Source: a virus. From it: a DNA stretch of 46,518 nt. How positions within the stretch are numbered: the stretch's first letter is position 1; each line of letters starts with the position of its first letter. The stretch is taken from the IMG/VR virus record IMGVR_UViG_3300010883_000061, positions 1 through 46,518 of that record; one strand, given 5' to 3'. A program made the position numbers and the translations under genes. This document shows, piece after piece, positions 20,201 through 25,843 of the stretch. The notes under the pieces were generated by a model. It searched no databases. It was not told the origin of the DNA and saw nothing but the letters and a program-made list of their open reading frames with translations.

Positions 20201-23200
20201 TGCCTAACCTCATCAATAGGAATCTGAGATATTCTAGATATAACCTCTATTAACTGTTCTCCCACGCCTCCTCTAGAACTAGATAGCTGGTCTATCGCTT
20301 CCCCCTCGGTTGTTGCTGTCATCTCTCCAATAAATTGGGTTAGAATTCCTCGTAATGCTGGAAGCTGTCTTTGCGCTTCTGCTTGAAATTGAGACCTGTT
20401 TTCGGGGGCTCCAAAGCGAGCATTTTTAAACAGTTTACTTCCAATTTCTACAGTTCTAAATAGTGAGGCTGAGGTTATCCCTCCTTTTTCTATATTTCTT
20501 AATGTTTCATTCATGTCGGACAGGATAGACACTTGTTTACCCTGCTCTAAAGCCGCTATGATGGGGGCAAAATCAATTGGGCCTCCACCTCCCATGTAAC
20601 CCGCTCCTCCGCCAATAGCGGAACCAAGACCTGCACCAATCATAGTTCCAATACCAGGAGCTATTACTGTTCCTATTGCTCCGCCAACAACAGCTCCTAT
20701 AGCGCCTCCCTTGGCTACAGACACCCCCTGTTGTTTTTGTCTTTGCCCAGCAACATAATCATCCATAGACTTTTGTCTATCGGTATCTGTTTTTGCTGAA
20801 GCAGCTAATTGAAGCGCTGTTTTCGAAGCTTGCTCTCCAAGACCTCTTAAAGATAATCCAACAGCAGCACTAGCAGAGGCCATCATTGCTATTGGTCCAA
20901 CAGCTTGTCCTAAGCCCTTAGTGAATCTTCCAAGAGCATACTGACCCTTTCCTCCAATTGTAGTCATTCTGGAGCCAGCCATCAATCGACCACCCCCACC
21001 CTTCAACATTCCCCCTAAATTCAAACTGTCTAGTGTCATTTTTAGCATGACGAAGCTACTAACGAGAGTTGTGGCAACAGAGGTAAACTTGCTTAAAGAT
21101 TTGTTGGATTCGCCCAATTGAGAATTGAATGTTTCAAGCGCAAACATAGCGGCAAACATGCCTCCGCCAGCCATTGCCATTCCACCAGCGGCAAACTTTT
21201 GAACGCCGCCAGATTTTTTAACTGCACCACCCTTAGCAAAGCCTTGAATTTTTCCTTTGTTCAAAGACTGAAGTTTGTTATATCCAACTGTTTGGGCTGT
21301 TTTTTTGTTGACTACAAATTCGCCTGGAGTAAGAAGTGCGGGGACAGTATCGCTTCCAGATATGCCTCCTCCTGAAGCTCGTCTCACCCAATTAAGCCTA
21401 CCCCTGTGTGTGGCTGGAGAGTGTTTTAAACCCAATCTGTTGGCAGCTGGCTTTAAGGTGCCATCCTTGTTCATCAACGCGGCGTCTATCTCTGCGGAAG
21501 AAGCTTTGTTAGGAAGACCGAGAGCCGCTCTAATCAGATTGTCGTCTCCCGCCACCCTGCTTCCGGGCTTCCTTCCTCTCATTTTCTGACCAGTAAGGTT
21601 TTTTCTTAGTTTTTCTGCGTAATACGCTGTTGCCTTTTTAGTAAGACTTGTTATTGAATCCTCTGAGAAAGTTCTTTTTGCGTCTGTAGGCGCTCTTCTC
21701 ATTTTAGATGGAAAGCCAAACGTTCCGCCAAGATTCGAGCCTAGCCCAGCAGGGAAATCGAATGTAGCGTTACCTTTTATCCTTTGGTCGTTGAACCTAT
21801 TGTCAGAAACAGCTCCTAAAGCCGCCTCAAATATATTGCCTTCAGTCTGTGTGGGATTTGCTAGTTTATATGATTTTTTAAATCTACTGTCGTTGAATCT
21901 AAGGCCAGGTAACTCAGTTTTAGACCAAGATTTAGCTGCTTCTTGTATCTTAGATTGCATAGAACTAGAAAACTTTTCGGAACTCTCATCGCTCAAGCTT
22001 CCAGAATATAAATCAACCGCAAAGTTTTTACCTCGACTAGCCCCTCCTCGCAATCTGGCTCCTTTTATAGCCGTGTCACTAAACGAGGTTTTTCTTCTAG
22101 TTCCCCCCTCAGTATAATTTGCCTTTTTCATTACATCCTTGAAAGGTATATTGATTCTCAGATGCCGAGCAAGTCCTTGGGGTCTTAAGAAAGCTCCAGC
22201 GATAGATTTTTCAGTGCCACTTCCAAAATACTCGCCTTCCTTTCCAAACTGTCCCTTAACAGCGGTAGCTGAGCCAAGCTTGAAGTTGGCCTCAGGGCCA
22301 TCTATAAAATCGGCAAAACCGCCCTCAGTAAATTTCTGTCTCTCGCTTCTTTTTATTTGTCCGCCCGAAGCTTTCCTTGCCCGAATTGCTTTGACGTTTG
22401 GAATCTTCGAAGCAGCCATTACGTTTACGTTGTCGTCGTCTAAGAAAAATACTTTTTCATATCTAGGAGAAATTTTTTGTCTAATAGCTGCTTGCTTAGC
22501 AAGGGAGGTTCCACCCATAGATTTGCTATAGTTACCAACGCCAATAACCTCTTTGGCTGGAGCCCCTACCCCTCGCATGAAGTGACCTATACTACTTTTT
22601 GTAGACTTATCTCCTGGCCTGGCAGTTAGAACGTAAATATCATGCCCTCTTTGGGCTCTTCTTCTTGCCATTGAAGCATACTTCGTTGCTCTGGCGCCTC
22701 TTATAAATTTGCCCCCTCGACTTCCACGGAAATCTTCAAAAGGGTCTTCAGCTCCTTCACGAACAACTGCATCGCTTTCAGCCAAGGTGTCATCAAAGTC
22801 AAACACAAAAGCCTTCTTAGCTCCTCCGCTCATTCTTTTTCCAAATCTTTTGGAACGACTTTGAGCGTACATAGCCCCCTTTGCTCCGCCACCAAGCCTT
22901 CTTCTTCGTGAAACGTCTCCAGCTTTTACGGTACCACCTACATTTAATCTTTGAAGATTGCTTGCACCATATTTTTCAACCGAGCTTTTTCTAATAACAA
23001 ACTCTCCAGGCGAAAGCATTGCCGGAACAGTATCTCCGCTACCTACTCCAGGAACAACTCCTCCAGACGCGAATCTTCGTCGTTTTTTTCCAGACGAGAC
23101 TCCAGGGTTAACACCACCAATAAACCCTTTAGAGCTGGCAGATAATCTGACCATAGAAACGCTTAAAGATTGAATTGCAGAGGTCAACCTTGAAACAGCA

Positions 23201-24861
23201 TTGGTGTTGTTGTTTAATACTCCGGCGTGTCGGTTTGCAACTGAAGCGGCGGTACTACCATTTTTTTGAATAATCCCTGAAAGATTTTTTAGAACGCTTG
23301 TGTTTGCGACCTGAGCTTGAGATTGTTTTTGAGTAGATTGAGTTAACTGTGAAGTGCTAGCTGTTTGTTTTTGCTGAGACGCAATCTGATGGGAAGTAGC
23401 TTGCACGTTTCCTGCCCCGCCAGTCATTCCTCCAACAAAGCCTTTTGTAAACTTTAAGCCCATTCGAATTCCCTGGAAAGCGGCTAGGCCTGCCATAAGG
23501 GGAAGAACGGGTTTAAGAGCTTCAGCAACTTTTACAAAACTGCTGGCCATAGTCAAACCGACGGCGGCAAAATTCTTAAATGCGCTGCTACCTGTTACAT
23601 CCCTCATAAAAGCCAAGAATTGTTCTCGAACTTTGGATATCTGCACGGCGAGAGTTTGCTGTGCTGTTGCTGCGTCTTTTGCTAAGGAGTCTTGACCTCT
23701 CATAGCTACCCTAAGGGCTTTTTGTGCTGTTCCAAACTGTTGAATCAATGGAATAACTTTAGACACTTGACGAAAACCACCAAGCTCTTCAATTATCTGT
23801 TGGAATCTTGGGTCAGTAGATTCCAGAGTTTTAAGTGCTTTACTTAATCTTTTTATTGCCTCAAAAGGACCAACAAAATTTCCAGCAAGATTTTGTAATT
23901 CAACTCCTGACTGCCTAAGAAACTCGATTGTTTTAGGTCTTTGAATTCTTGTAAAGATAGTCCTAAAACCAGTAGCAATAGTTTCAGCGCTTTCACGAGT
24001 TGTACTTCGAACGCTAGTGAACAAGGCCAGCAATTCTTCTAGCTGTCCACCAGCAGCCTTGAAAGCTCCACCGGCTCTTCGAATTGCAAAAATCATGTCC
24101 TGAGATTCTACCGCAAACTGACCGGCTAAAGCATTAATAGAACCAATCTTTTTTCCAACTTGGTCCGCAGTAACGTTAAACTGACGCATAACAGCAATAG
24201 CGCCTTCTGCGGTGTTTGTCATGTCTTTAAATGTCGGAGCCAAAGAACTTTGGGCAATGGACTTTAAAGCAGACGTAACTTCTCTAGCGCTCAAACCTGT
24301 TTGAGATAAAGTTCTTGCAACTGTAACCAATTCTGAAGACGCAACACCCAGGCTTGTAGATAGGCCGGTTATTTCTCTTTGCAAAGCCCCTAAGTTGCCA
24401 AGACCTCTTCCTGTAACCTGAGCGACTTTAACAAGCTCTCTTTCAAAATCAATAGCTGCAGCAGTACCCCTTTTCAGGGAGGTTACAAACCCACCTAAGA
24501 TTCCAGCGCCTATGGTAAATGCGGCAAATCTTTTTACAGCCAAGGCAGACTTTTGACCAAAATCCTCTACAGCGTTTGTGGCCTGCTGTATGGTCTTATT
24601 GGTTTGTGCCATAGCAGTGGAGGACTTTTGTGACTGCTGGCTTAGAGCTCCTAGATTTTTATTTGCTGTTGACGCTTTGGAAGATAAGTTTTGAAGGCTC
24701 TGTGCAGTTTGCTGTGCAGTTCTGAGAGCCTTCTGACTTACATTGACATTAACGTTAGCGTTTACGCCAGAAAGCTGTCTTTGCAGATTTCTAACTATGT
24801 GACTTACATTTCTCGGGCCCTGCAAATTAAGCTGGGCAACTATGTTGAATCTTTGCGCCAT
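11221..24861 (-). CDS. Giant composite tail tape measure protein
   Basis: The 4546-residue protein is encoded by one uninterrupted frame covering 29 % of the window. Residues 1-480 form a classical tape measure core: an N-terminal coiled segment, a hydrophobic stretch near 110-130, a conserved block (RELVKVAQVTGRGLGNLG, then EITGLSTSLGVASSELVTVA, then GAFKAAGGQLEELLALF), and a second hydrophobic stretch near 450-480. After that come a HAD-like domain (678-827), a PDDEXK-like region (1000-1090), hydrophobic helices (1227-1343), a glycine zipper (1381-1424), long charged helices (1450-2390), an HD-like domain (2600-2720), one more hydrophobic segment (3506-3528), and a highly charged disordered region (3700-4310). 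Five TPGEFVVN-type modules divide these parts. Tape measure identity is secure from the core and from its place after tube and chaperone-like genes. Enzyme roles of the inserts are inference. Confidence 0.9.
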   Translation of the reverse strand: MAQRFNIVAQLNLQGPRNVSHIVRNLQRQLSGVNANVNVNVSQKALRTAQQTAQSLQNLSSKASTANKNLGALSQQSQKSSTAMAQTNKTIQQATNAVEDFGQKSALAVKRFAAFTIGAGILGGFVTSLKRGTAAAIDFERELVKVAQVTGRGLGNLGALQREITGLSTSLGVASSELVTVARTLSQTGLSAREVTSALKSIAQSSLAPTFKDMTNTAEGAIAVMRQFNVTADQVGKKIGSINALAGQFAVESQDMIFAIRRAGGAFKAAGGQLEELLALFTSVRSTTRESAETIATGFRTIFTRIQRPKTIEFLRQSGVELQNLAGNFVGPFEAIKRLSKALKTLESTDPRFQQIIEELGGFRQVSKVIPLIQQFGTAQKALRVAMRGQDSLAKDAATAQQTLAVQISKVREQFLAFMRDVTGSSAFKNFAAVGLTMASSFVKVAEALKPVLPLMAGLAAFQGIRMGLKFTKGFVGGMTGGAGNVQATSHQIASQQKQTASTSQLTQSTQKQSQAQVANTSVLKNLSGIIQKNGSTAASVANRHAGVLNNNTNAVSRLTSAIQSLSVSMVRLSASSKGFIGGVNPGVSSGKKRRRFASGGVVPGVGSGDTVPAMLSPGEFVIRKSSVEKYGASNLQRLNVGGTVKAGDVSRRRRLGGGAKGAMYAQSRSKRFGKRMSGGAKKAFVFDFDDTLAESDAVVREGAEDPFEDFRGSRGGKFIRGARATKYASMARRRAQRGHDIYVLTARPGDKSTKSSIGHFMRGVGAPAKEVIGVGNYSKSMGGTSLAKQAAIRQKISPRYEKVFFLDDDNVNVMAASKIPNVKAIRARKASGGQIKRSERQKFTEGGFADFIDGPEANFKLGSATAVKGQFGKEGEYFGSGTEKSIAGAFLRPQGLARHLRINIPFKDVMKKANYTEGGTRRKTSFSDTAIKGARLRGGASRGKNFAVDLYSGSLSDESSEKFSSSMQSKIQEAAKSWSKTELPGLRFNDSRFKKSYKLANPTQTEGNIFEAALGAVSDNRFNDQRIKGNATFDFPAGLGSNLGGTFGFPSKMRRAPTDAKRTFSEDSITSLTKKATAYYAEKLRKNLTGQKMRGRKPGSRVAGDDNLIRAALGLPNKASSAEIDAALMNKDGTLKPAANRLGLKHSPATHRGRLNWVRRASGGGISGSDTVPALLTPGEFVVNKKTAQTVGYNKLQSLNKGKIQGFAKGGAVKKSGGVQKFAAGGMAMAGGGMFAAMFALETFNSQLGESNKSLSKFTSVATTLVSSFVMLKMTLDSLNLGGMLKGGGGRLMAGSRMTTIGGKGQYALGRFTKGLGQAVGPIAMMASASAAVGLSLRGLGEQASKTALQLAASAKTDTDRQKSMDDYVAGQRQKQQGVSVAKGGAIGAVVGGAIGTVIAPGIGTMIGAGLGSAIGGGAGYMGGGGPIDFAPIIAALEQGKQVSILSDMNETLRNIEKGGITSASLFRTVEIGSKLFKNARFGAPENRSQFQAEAQRQLPALRGILTQFIGEMTATTEGEAIDQLSSSRGGVGEQLIEVISRISQIPIDEVRQEFEKSAIMAAKLRKAQEESLESERASRQWTSEIQTFIDAISRATDAIGEFEHEMAATLAIALGGRVETRFGGPSMKSGVLTRAMQGENVDPDLLASTLKKLSPNDGIREEASALLNITKELPEVLSQAVKASAASGNQLVIELKRLMNDRFGSSSLASGIVAGVQAFVSQEKEGGEGKVIGKIKDDPVAFVQDLLSKGQKALVEALEKVGETIIQTQDKLGRMLQARTQIREELVRRNANMEQARTRTFKFRKEDRETRGFWGATPPSLGSARGSYNRGQRVALGAGTDVDMSRFAGDPAQMAKELRETNALIDAKRKEIDASAANSEELLKNQDQLANLNDKAARLRAGLESAANASEALAMVEQELARARSARQYKLSQAESVVFGGKDDQKRFVQGIVGMMALSQGMLPQQMSEDVRGQTLQQLKGLINSGAGDESMSMLGGKTPKEIYEGAMRGQLTQMFARAGVADPAERNKLIDSILEKSKAEAEAEKARKELAKKAFDATVQLRNIVRDQLVTATEMVAQAVEIGTSAIVMALEEANVARAKGNLSMLDDDAIKAQQKVDASKRLGLLGIDDQDEARTLKANVSNIQSLRDLKESRANTDELAAQFSDSDSTLAFGKGMMRGATGAGFSRETLKDEGRMQDLRGFFQGETKDLYGGDDMTDDQRTQWLAAVDRLVDSFTGINQLGPDAGPGDADRILNDEFVKPQIAATERLVEKLNDSTREYNEQLTSLADTLGISVEQLEKFIDNQSLLESTLSDIDLTGGVAFDELVIQAREASEAAAEARANVETMSTHFREMKARFDRMKADYKDRVDASKNDAANKNTTDPVGGLARGGNVGHHTGSAAGPLTKGTDTRLTVLTPGEFVVNAKSAKENADVLQQINSGIRYAGTGGLIEYLADGGPGSSYKRAIGKPGYTKERYPAQIPDEKRFRNAAPEVGSQSVTSPSAWTTLQKVTSSLLGPTTPDSEDVTFEDEQGARTRSIEKNRVDQIRNMMNAIDILEGTLGTGLPGAPIPPNELYNMRDDFGDYMKAMHFGPALAGTPESLKEHSDEITDKEIHHKARSGGFKRAMLYANNVSRGAGIEGAHDIGKPGKRADRSKHGGADFAFSQKEASKTDAAQAIMKIYENMPHTGAAGDMMMFGADATDAVSYMFKSKVYEALSNKVSGNKRDDVLPDFLLDFVDKGMNLKPEQYRMLADTAKIQADSAVLSMSMRPGEALANLDQAIGGDSFKGGALEGSVKWDTPTGSAPQLEKGTFLSLGQQNVRTTNQTLEGGPGNPQGFPTPFDVSGTGKISDEEPMSTGEVLREYRKTGSSSTLSDEYKQQYLDRSGNVIDPEGAAGYMDMLLMAPSLLSPMQKGGVVPPQYLGIGGFAMEFMKAARKSSGTLGKAKNFVSPRFGKQFMKRDTSLLTKAFKHSDLDPEEMLFRMEGVYGGKDGLAKYMDELSAAGLTPDQALARIFNDASEAGELGTKGWTSSKREAMLSGSENMTKKEQMEIMKALNRMDAEENMMGIYHKEMLRKTRKSKQGEFEAVDLQEKEFKELNTKGDASKTYNPDSDSTLAGQKSVAMWAMDRFGHVDMVGVHRGADAPDIPLDNGYVINGQGRIISENGLDISSAYREANPLVNPKTIGGIGDRFASKFDNLDDTAPDWKKQFDNFSGFWNELTPGEQKYLREWQKIRDKRRALEAETKFEAQGGLGGDGATDAVLSSHNLDDWIEKGHLKHTDPKPKAEAPDASSSTIGTETQDALDNTLDLSEEPEVPTTPSDTPAASVDLETTPTTSTPDTTPGKISPSQLDTKQRKRFSAFLQQKDDKGNFIHNPDDYYLVRRPDGNVVVMEKKGKRKETPDLESSYAEADEAMPDTDRSLMELANDPNHPIDVRTEAVNDAVDETAATAAVNNNKVPDEAARAARKSANRKKTGRRPKKRFRPEIDEDGKPIPGTGWTRNQLLLGGMLVSGGGTGLYYWVSASGEVSYATPEQIQKNLQPSEKEKAAEEDAGRFLSEGALTPSYRVFDNIFKTKHPNHKPGRTNVGSADLGYLDTENLGETFESSVEEYNADAEEHGTQPLTEDEKKFLENKFNKNYTEPPEEKASGGYISAGHGEAAGNLSKGTDTRLTVLTPGEFVVNRQSAQKNRGLLHAINSGALYSAKGGPIVSSDIQNNKMTPPLYFASGGDTKWVRNDSGNYDLQEFDASADYGVGKYIPASQETVDEVGGGNRIIIPGKKPKDYGGSPPPTRGPLGGPQKEVNDQEEAFQKQKLRDEEQRGLLKSGTDEQKEAAKKYFDSKRKKKKDERDSHTLKVQNAKKSRLKEQKERDKRKGKGKETAKETGSKFKPTLDSRSSDDAFDDYEGADKKTGDRVWEDEDGGYIVYKPPGGKDADGKPIPGTYTRYNKRGNPIGQPVTDDQLSGDTPSFSGAAKRRPDEPDNFGSFKAEFDAIAADDPEREAKIANLRRKYPEAGNYHFYTADKASDTNASNFTVVSTVHKNREGHEKEQIKQDETDRKNKTDRHGYYHETSDDVKKDDAGGRTWIRSKDGKVRVTSSTDSEIQGNQSLVFTDEMLDDNTAAGKQWEKKKDEQKELKKESSSPSVGGGIYGKVDEGQKKKWANKDRAMTGKFSRIKDPAKRKVAQEKFMKKELNRYIEKRRTIQIQNRERSAEGLPLRPLPIAPPWVQAGVERLDASEGTFPTPYGPTLDFQVAEDVARGGEGKKVKDHTNELRADNKPDERFPGRRPQEPPDPDIEDPTTAAFAQGGKIGGHGSHDSVPAVLTPGEFVVNRDAAKRNISLLHRLNNSDSVLKASEGGYIQRFNDGGVAGSSPLVSDICSCFTNAINQSSLSNQPIVPGQNQGLLGAPNQAGVAQPGATNGMQNFNGIADTLRSSISEALSVGVELSIPEGFASSISSFGTSSAALTEALSAFKGTVTHEVTGVEGLSNINVTINGLEGLEDSIVQKVTSAVIGQLNSEKGKENESKGYGNLGGADGSGAD
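11851..11905 (-). repeat. TPGEFVVN module 5 in tape measure
   Basis: Residues about 4319-4338 read HDSVPAVLTPGEFVVNRDAA, preceded by a GG-rich stretch and followed by a Leu/Asn-ending helix (LLHRLNNSD). It is the last of five copies in this protein. Confidence 0.85.
13793..13856 (-). repeat. TPGEFVVN module 4 in tape measure
   Basis: Residues about 3669-3690 contain KGTDTRLTVLTPGEFVVNRQ followed by LLHAINSG. It is closest to module 3, with which it shares the unusual TDTRLTV instead of DTVPA, so these two probably arose by duplication. Confidence 0.85.
16700..17065 (-). other. HD-phosphohydrolase-like domain inside tape measure
   Basis: Residues about 2600-2720. The segment EIHHKARSGGFKRAMLYANN gives an early His and the helix typical of HD domains. 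It is followed by GAGIEGAHDIGKPGKR, a textbook HD motif, and then by KHGGADFAFS, matching the second conserved His-Gly-rich stretch. A later Asp (ADATDAVSY) could be the last metal ligand. HD proteins hydrolyse phosphoester bonds in nucleotides or nucleic acids. The assignment is by motif only, but the motif order is complete. Confidence 0.6.
17571..17632 (-). repeat. TPGEFVVN module 3 in tape measure
   Basis: Residues about 2410-2430 contain KGTDTRLTVLTPGEFVVNAK, then VLQQINSG, directly before the segment holding the HD-like domain. Confidence 0.85.
20589..20721 (-). other. Glycine-zipper hydrophobic segment in tape measure
   Basis: Residues about 1381-1424 are a run of GxxxG/GGxxG with Ala, Val and Ile (GAIGAVVGGAIGTVIAPGIG and onward). 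Such glycine zippers insert in membranes. In tape measure proteins, hydrophobic segments of this kind are linked to passage through the host inner membrane during DNA ejection. Confidence 0.7.
21301..21360 (-). repeat. TPGEFVVN module 2 in tape measure
   Basis: Residues about 1168-1188 read SGSDTVPALLTPGEFVVNKK and continue to LQSLNKG. It closes the segment with the HAD-like and PDDEXK-like regions. Confidence 0.85.
21590..21865 (-). other. Possible PDDEXK-type nuclease region inside tape measure
   Basis: Residues about 1000-1090. A helix with GNIFEAALGAV (candidate first Glu) is followed by the strand ATFDFPAGL (motif II Asp) and, about 25 residues on, APTDAKRTF (a D-x-K form of the E-x-K motif), then a helix SITSLTKKATAYYAEKL. 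Order and spacing fit the alpha-beta-beta-beta-alpha core of PDDEXK nucleases. This is a motif reading only; the fold needs structure prediction. Confidence 0.4.
22380..22830 (-). other. HAD-superfamily phosphatase-like domain inside tape measure
   Basis: Residues about 678-827. All HAD motifs can be seen: motif I KAFVFDFDDTLAES (DxDxT form), motif II IYVLTARPG, a candidate motif III Lys in SLAKQAAIRQKI, and motif IV KVFFLDDDNVNV. HAD enzymes hydrolyse phosphate esters through an aspartyl-phosphate intermediate; small phage members dephosphorylate nucleotides or DNA 3' ends. The catalytic residues appear intact, so the domain may be active. The substrate is unknown. Confidence 0.75.
22987..23041 (-). 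repeat. TPGEFVVN module 1 in tape measure
   Basis: Residues about 608-625 read SGDTVPAMLSPGEFVIRK, followed by NLQRLNVGG. It is the first copy and marks the end of the classical tape measure core. Confidence 0.85.
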
Positions 24862-24937
24862 ATTACTTTCAATGCGTACTTGTATACTGTTGTAAAAACA
24901 AACCTAATAACCCAACAATATTAGTCGCTATCCAAAG

Positions 24938-25843
24938 CTATTTCGCATCAGATTGGGAGGCCTCAACTTTTTTTCTAGGACGCCCTCTCGGCTTACTCTT
25001 TGCTGTCTTACTCTTCTCTGGCTTATCAGATTTCTCTACCACTTCTCCGTCTTCTCCTAAAGGCAATCCCTTTTCATTTAAAAACGGTTGGGTTTCAAAA
25101 TTATAATTTCCCTCTAAACTAACTGGGTCACCCTCAAAATTAATTGGTTTTCCACCTTCATCAACAAAAAAGCCCTCTTGATTAACAAGCTTTCCGTCAT
25201 AATCAACCAGTTTACCTTCTTCATTGACCAAATGAAGGCTGTCGTCAACAAACTTCCACTGCTTAAGAAATTTGTTTTCTGGCAAATTAATCTCGTAATT
25301 TTGGTCAAGTCCAAAATACATATTGGCGAAATTTTGAGCACCCAATGTACCAAGCTCGTCTCCATCAGCCTGTTTTTCTAGATATTCTTCTACATCTGAA
25401 TAAACACGCTGTCCACTATCATTATACACCAAAGAAGAGACTAAAAGACTATTAAATCTAGCGTTTTCAGCTTGTCCTTGAGCAGTATTTACGTCCAAAG
25501 AATTTCTTTGGGCTATAAGACCTTGCAGAGCGGCTCTAATTCCCCTCATTTCAAGAGCAACATCTTTGGCTTCAGACAACTTAATCCCGCCTTTACTTAA
25601 AGACTTTTCCTTTTGATTTATCTGAGTTAAAAGTTCACTATACAAATTCTCTTTCTCGTCGTCCCAAAGCTCCTGTTCACGCATAAATTTTTCTAGACTT
25701 TCTCGCAATAGAGCGCCACTTTTTAAAGACTTGCTAAAAATTCTATTATACTCCATAGACGCATCCTCAGTCTGAGCTGTGGTTGGTCTTAAAATAGCAT
25801 ACTCTTTTCCGTCGCACTCAAAAATTCTTTTATTACTAGCCAT
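24938..25843 (-). CDS. Tail assembly chaperone-like protein with heptapeptide repeats
   Basis: The protein has 301 residues and lies immediately upstream of the tape measure gene, the usual place of tail chaperones. AGGAGG nine bases before ATG 25843 supports the start, and the first 8 bases overlap the preceding gene. Residues about 10-130 are helical (ESLEKFMREQELWDDEKENL, then QRNSLDVNTAQGQAENARFN) and share a pattern with the 356-residue protein nearby. Residues about 205-246 are six perfect-length heptapeptide repeats of the type LVNEEGK, LVDYDGK, LVNQEGF. The C-terminus has an AT-hook-like KPRGRPRKK. The chaperone role is inferred from position; no named family is claimed. Confidence 0.55.
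   Translation of the reverse strand: MASNKRIFECDGKEYAILRPTTAQTEDASMEYNRIFSKSLKSGALLRESLEKFMREQELWDDEKENLYSELLTQINQKEKSLSKGGIKLSEAKDVALEMRGIRAALQGLIAQRNSLDVNTAQGQAENARFNSLLVSSLVYNDSGQRVYSDVEEYLEKQADGDELGTLGAQNFANMYFGLDQNYEINLPENKFLKQWKFVDDSLHLVNEEGKLVDYDGKLVNQEGFFVDEGGKPINFEGDPVSLEGNYNFETQPFLNEKGLPLGEDGEVVEKSDKPEKSKTAKSKPRGRPRKKVEASQSDAK
24968..24994 (-). other. AT-hook-like motif
   Basis: Residues 284-292 of the chaperone-like protein read KPRGRPRKK, containing the RGRP core of AT-hooks that bind the minor groove of AT-rich DNA. It is unusual in a tail assembly protein and may simply be a basic tail. Confidence 0.5.
25106..25231 (-). repeat. Six tandem heptapeptide-encoding repeats
   Basis: The 126 bases encode exactly six heptads: LVNEEGK, LVDYDGK, LVNQEGF, FVDEGGK, PINFEGD and PVSLEGN. 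The consensus is hydrophobic-V-N/D-x-E/D-G-K. Two weaker copies follow (FLNEKGL, PLGEDGE). DNA copies have diverged, so selection acts on the protein. Confidence 0.85.

Noticed and set aside
11378-24924. Many open frames on the plus strand opposite the tape measure gene
   Set aside because: No ribosome sites or protein-like composition; they mirror the codon pattern of the long minus-strand gene.
25421-25430. GGTGTATAAT match on the minus strand inside the 301-residue gene
   Set aside because: It encodes VYN in a conserved-looking protein stretch and is about 560 bases from the tape measure start, so it is probably coding coincidence. It warns that the motif also occurs by chance.
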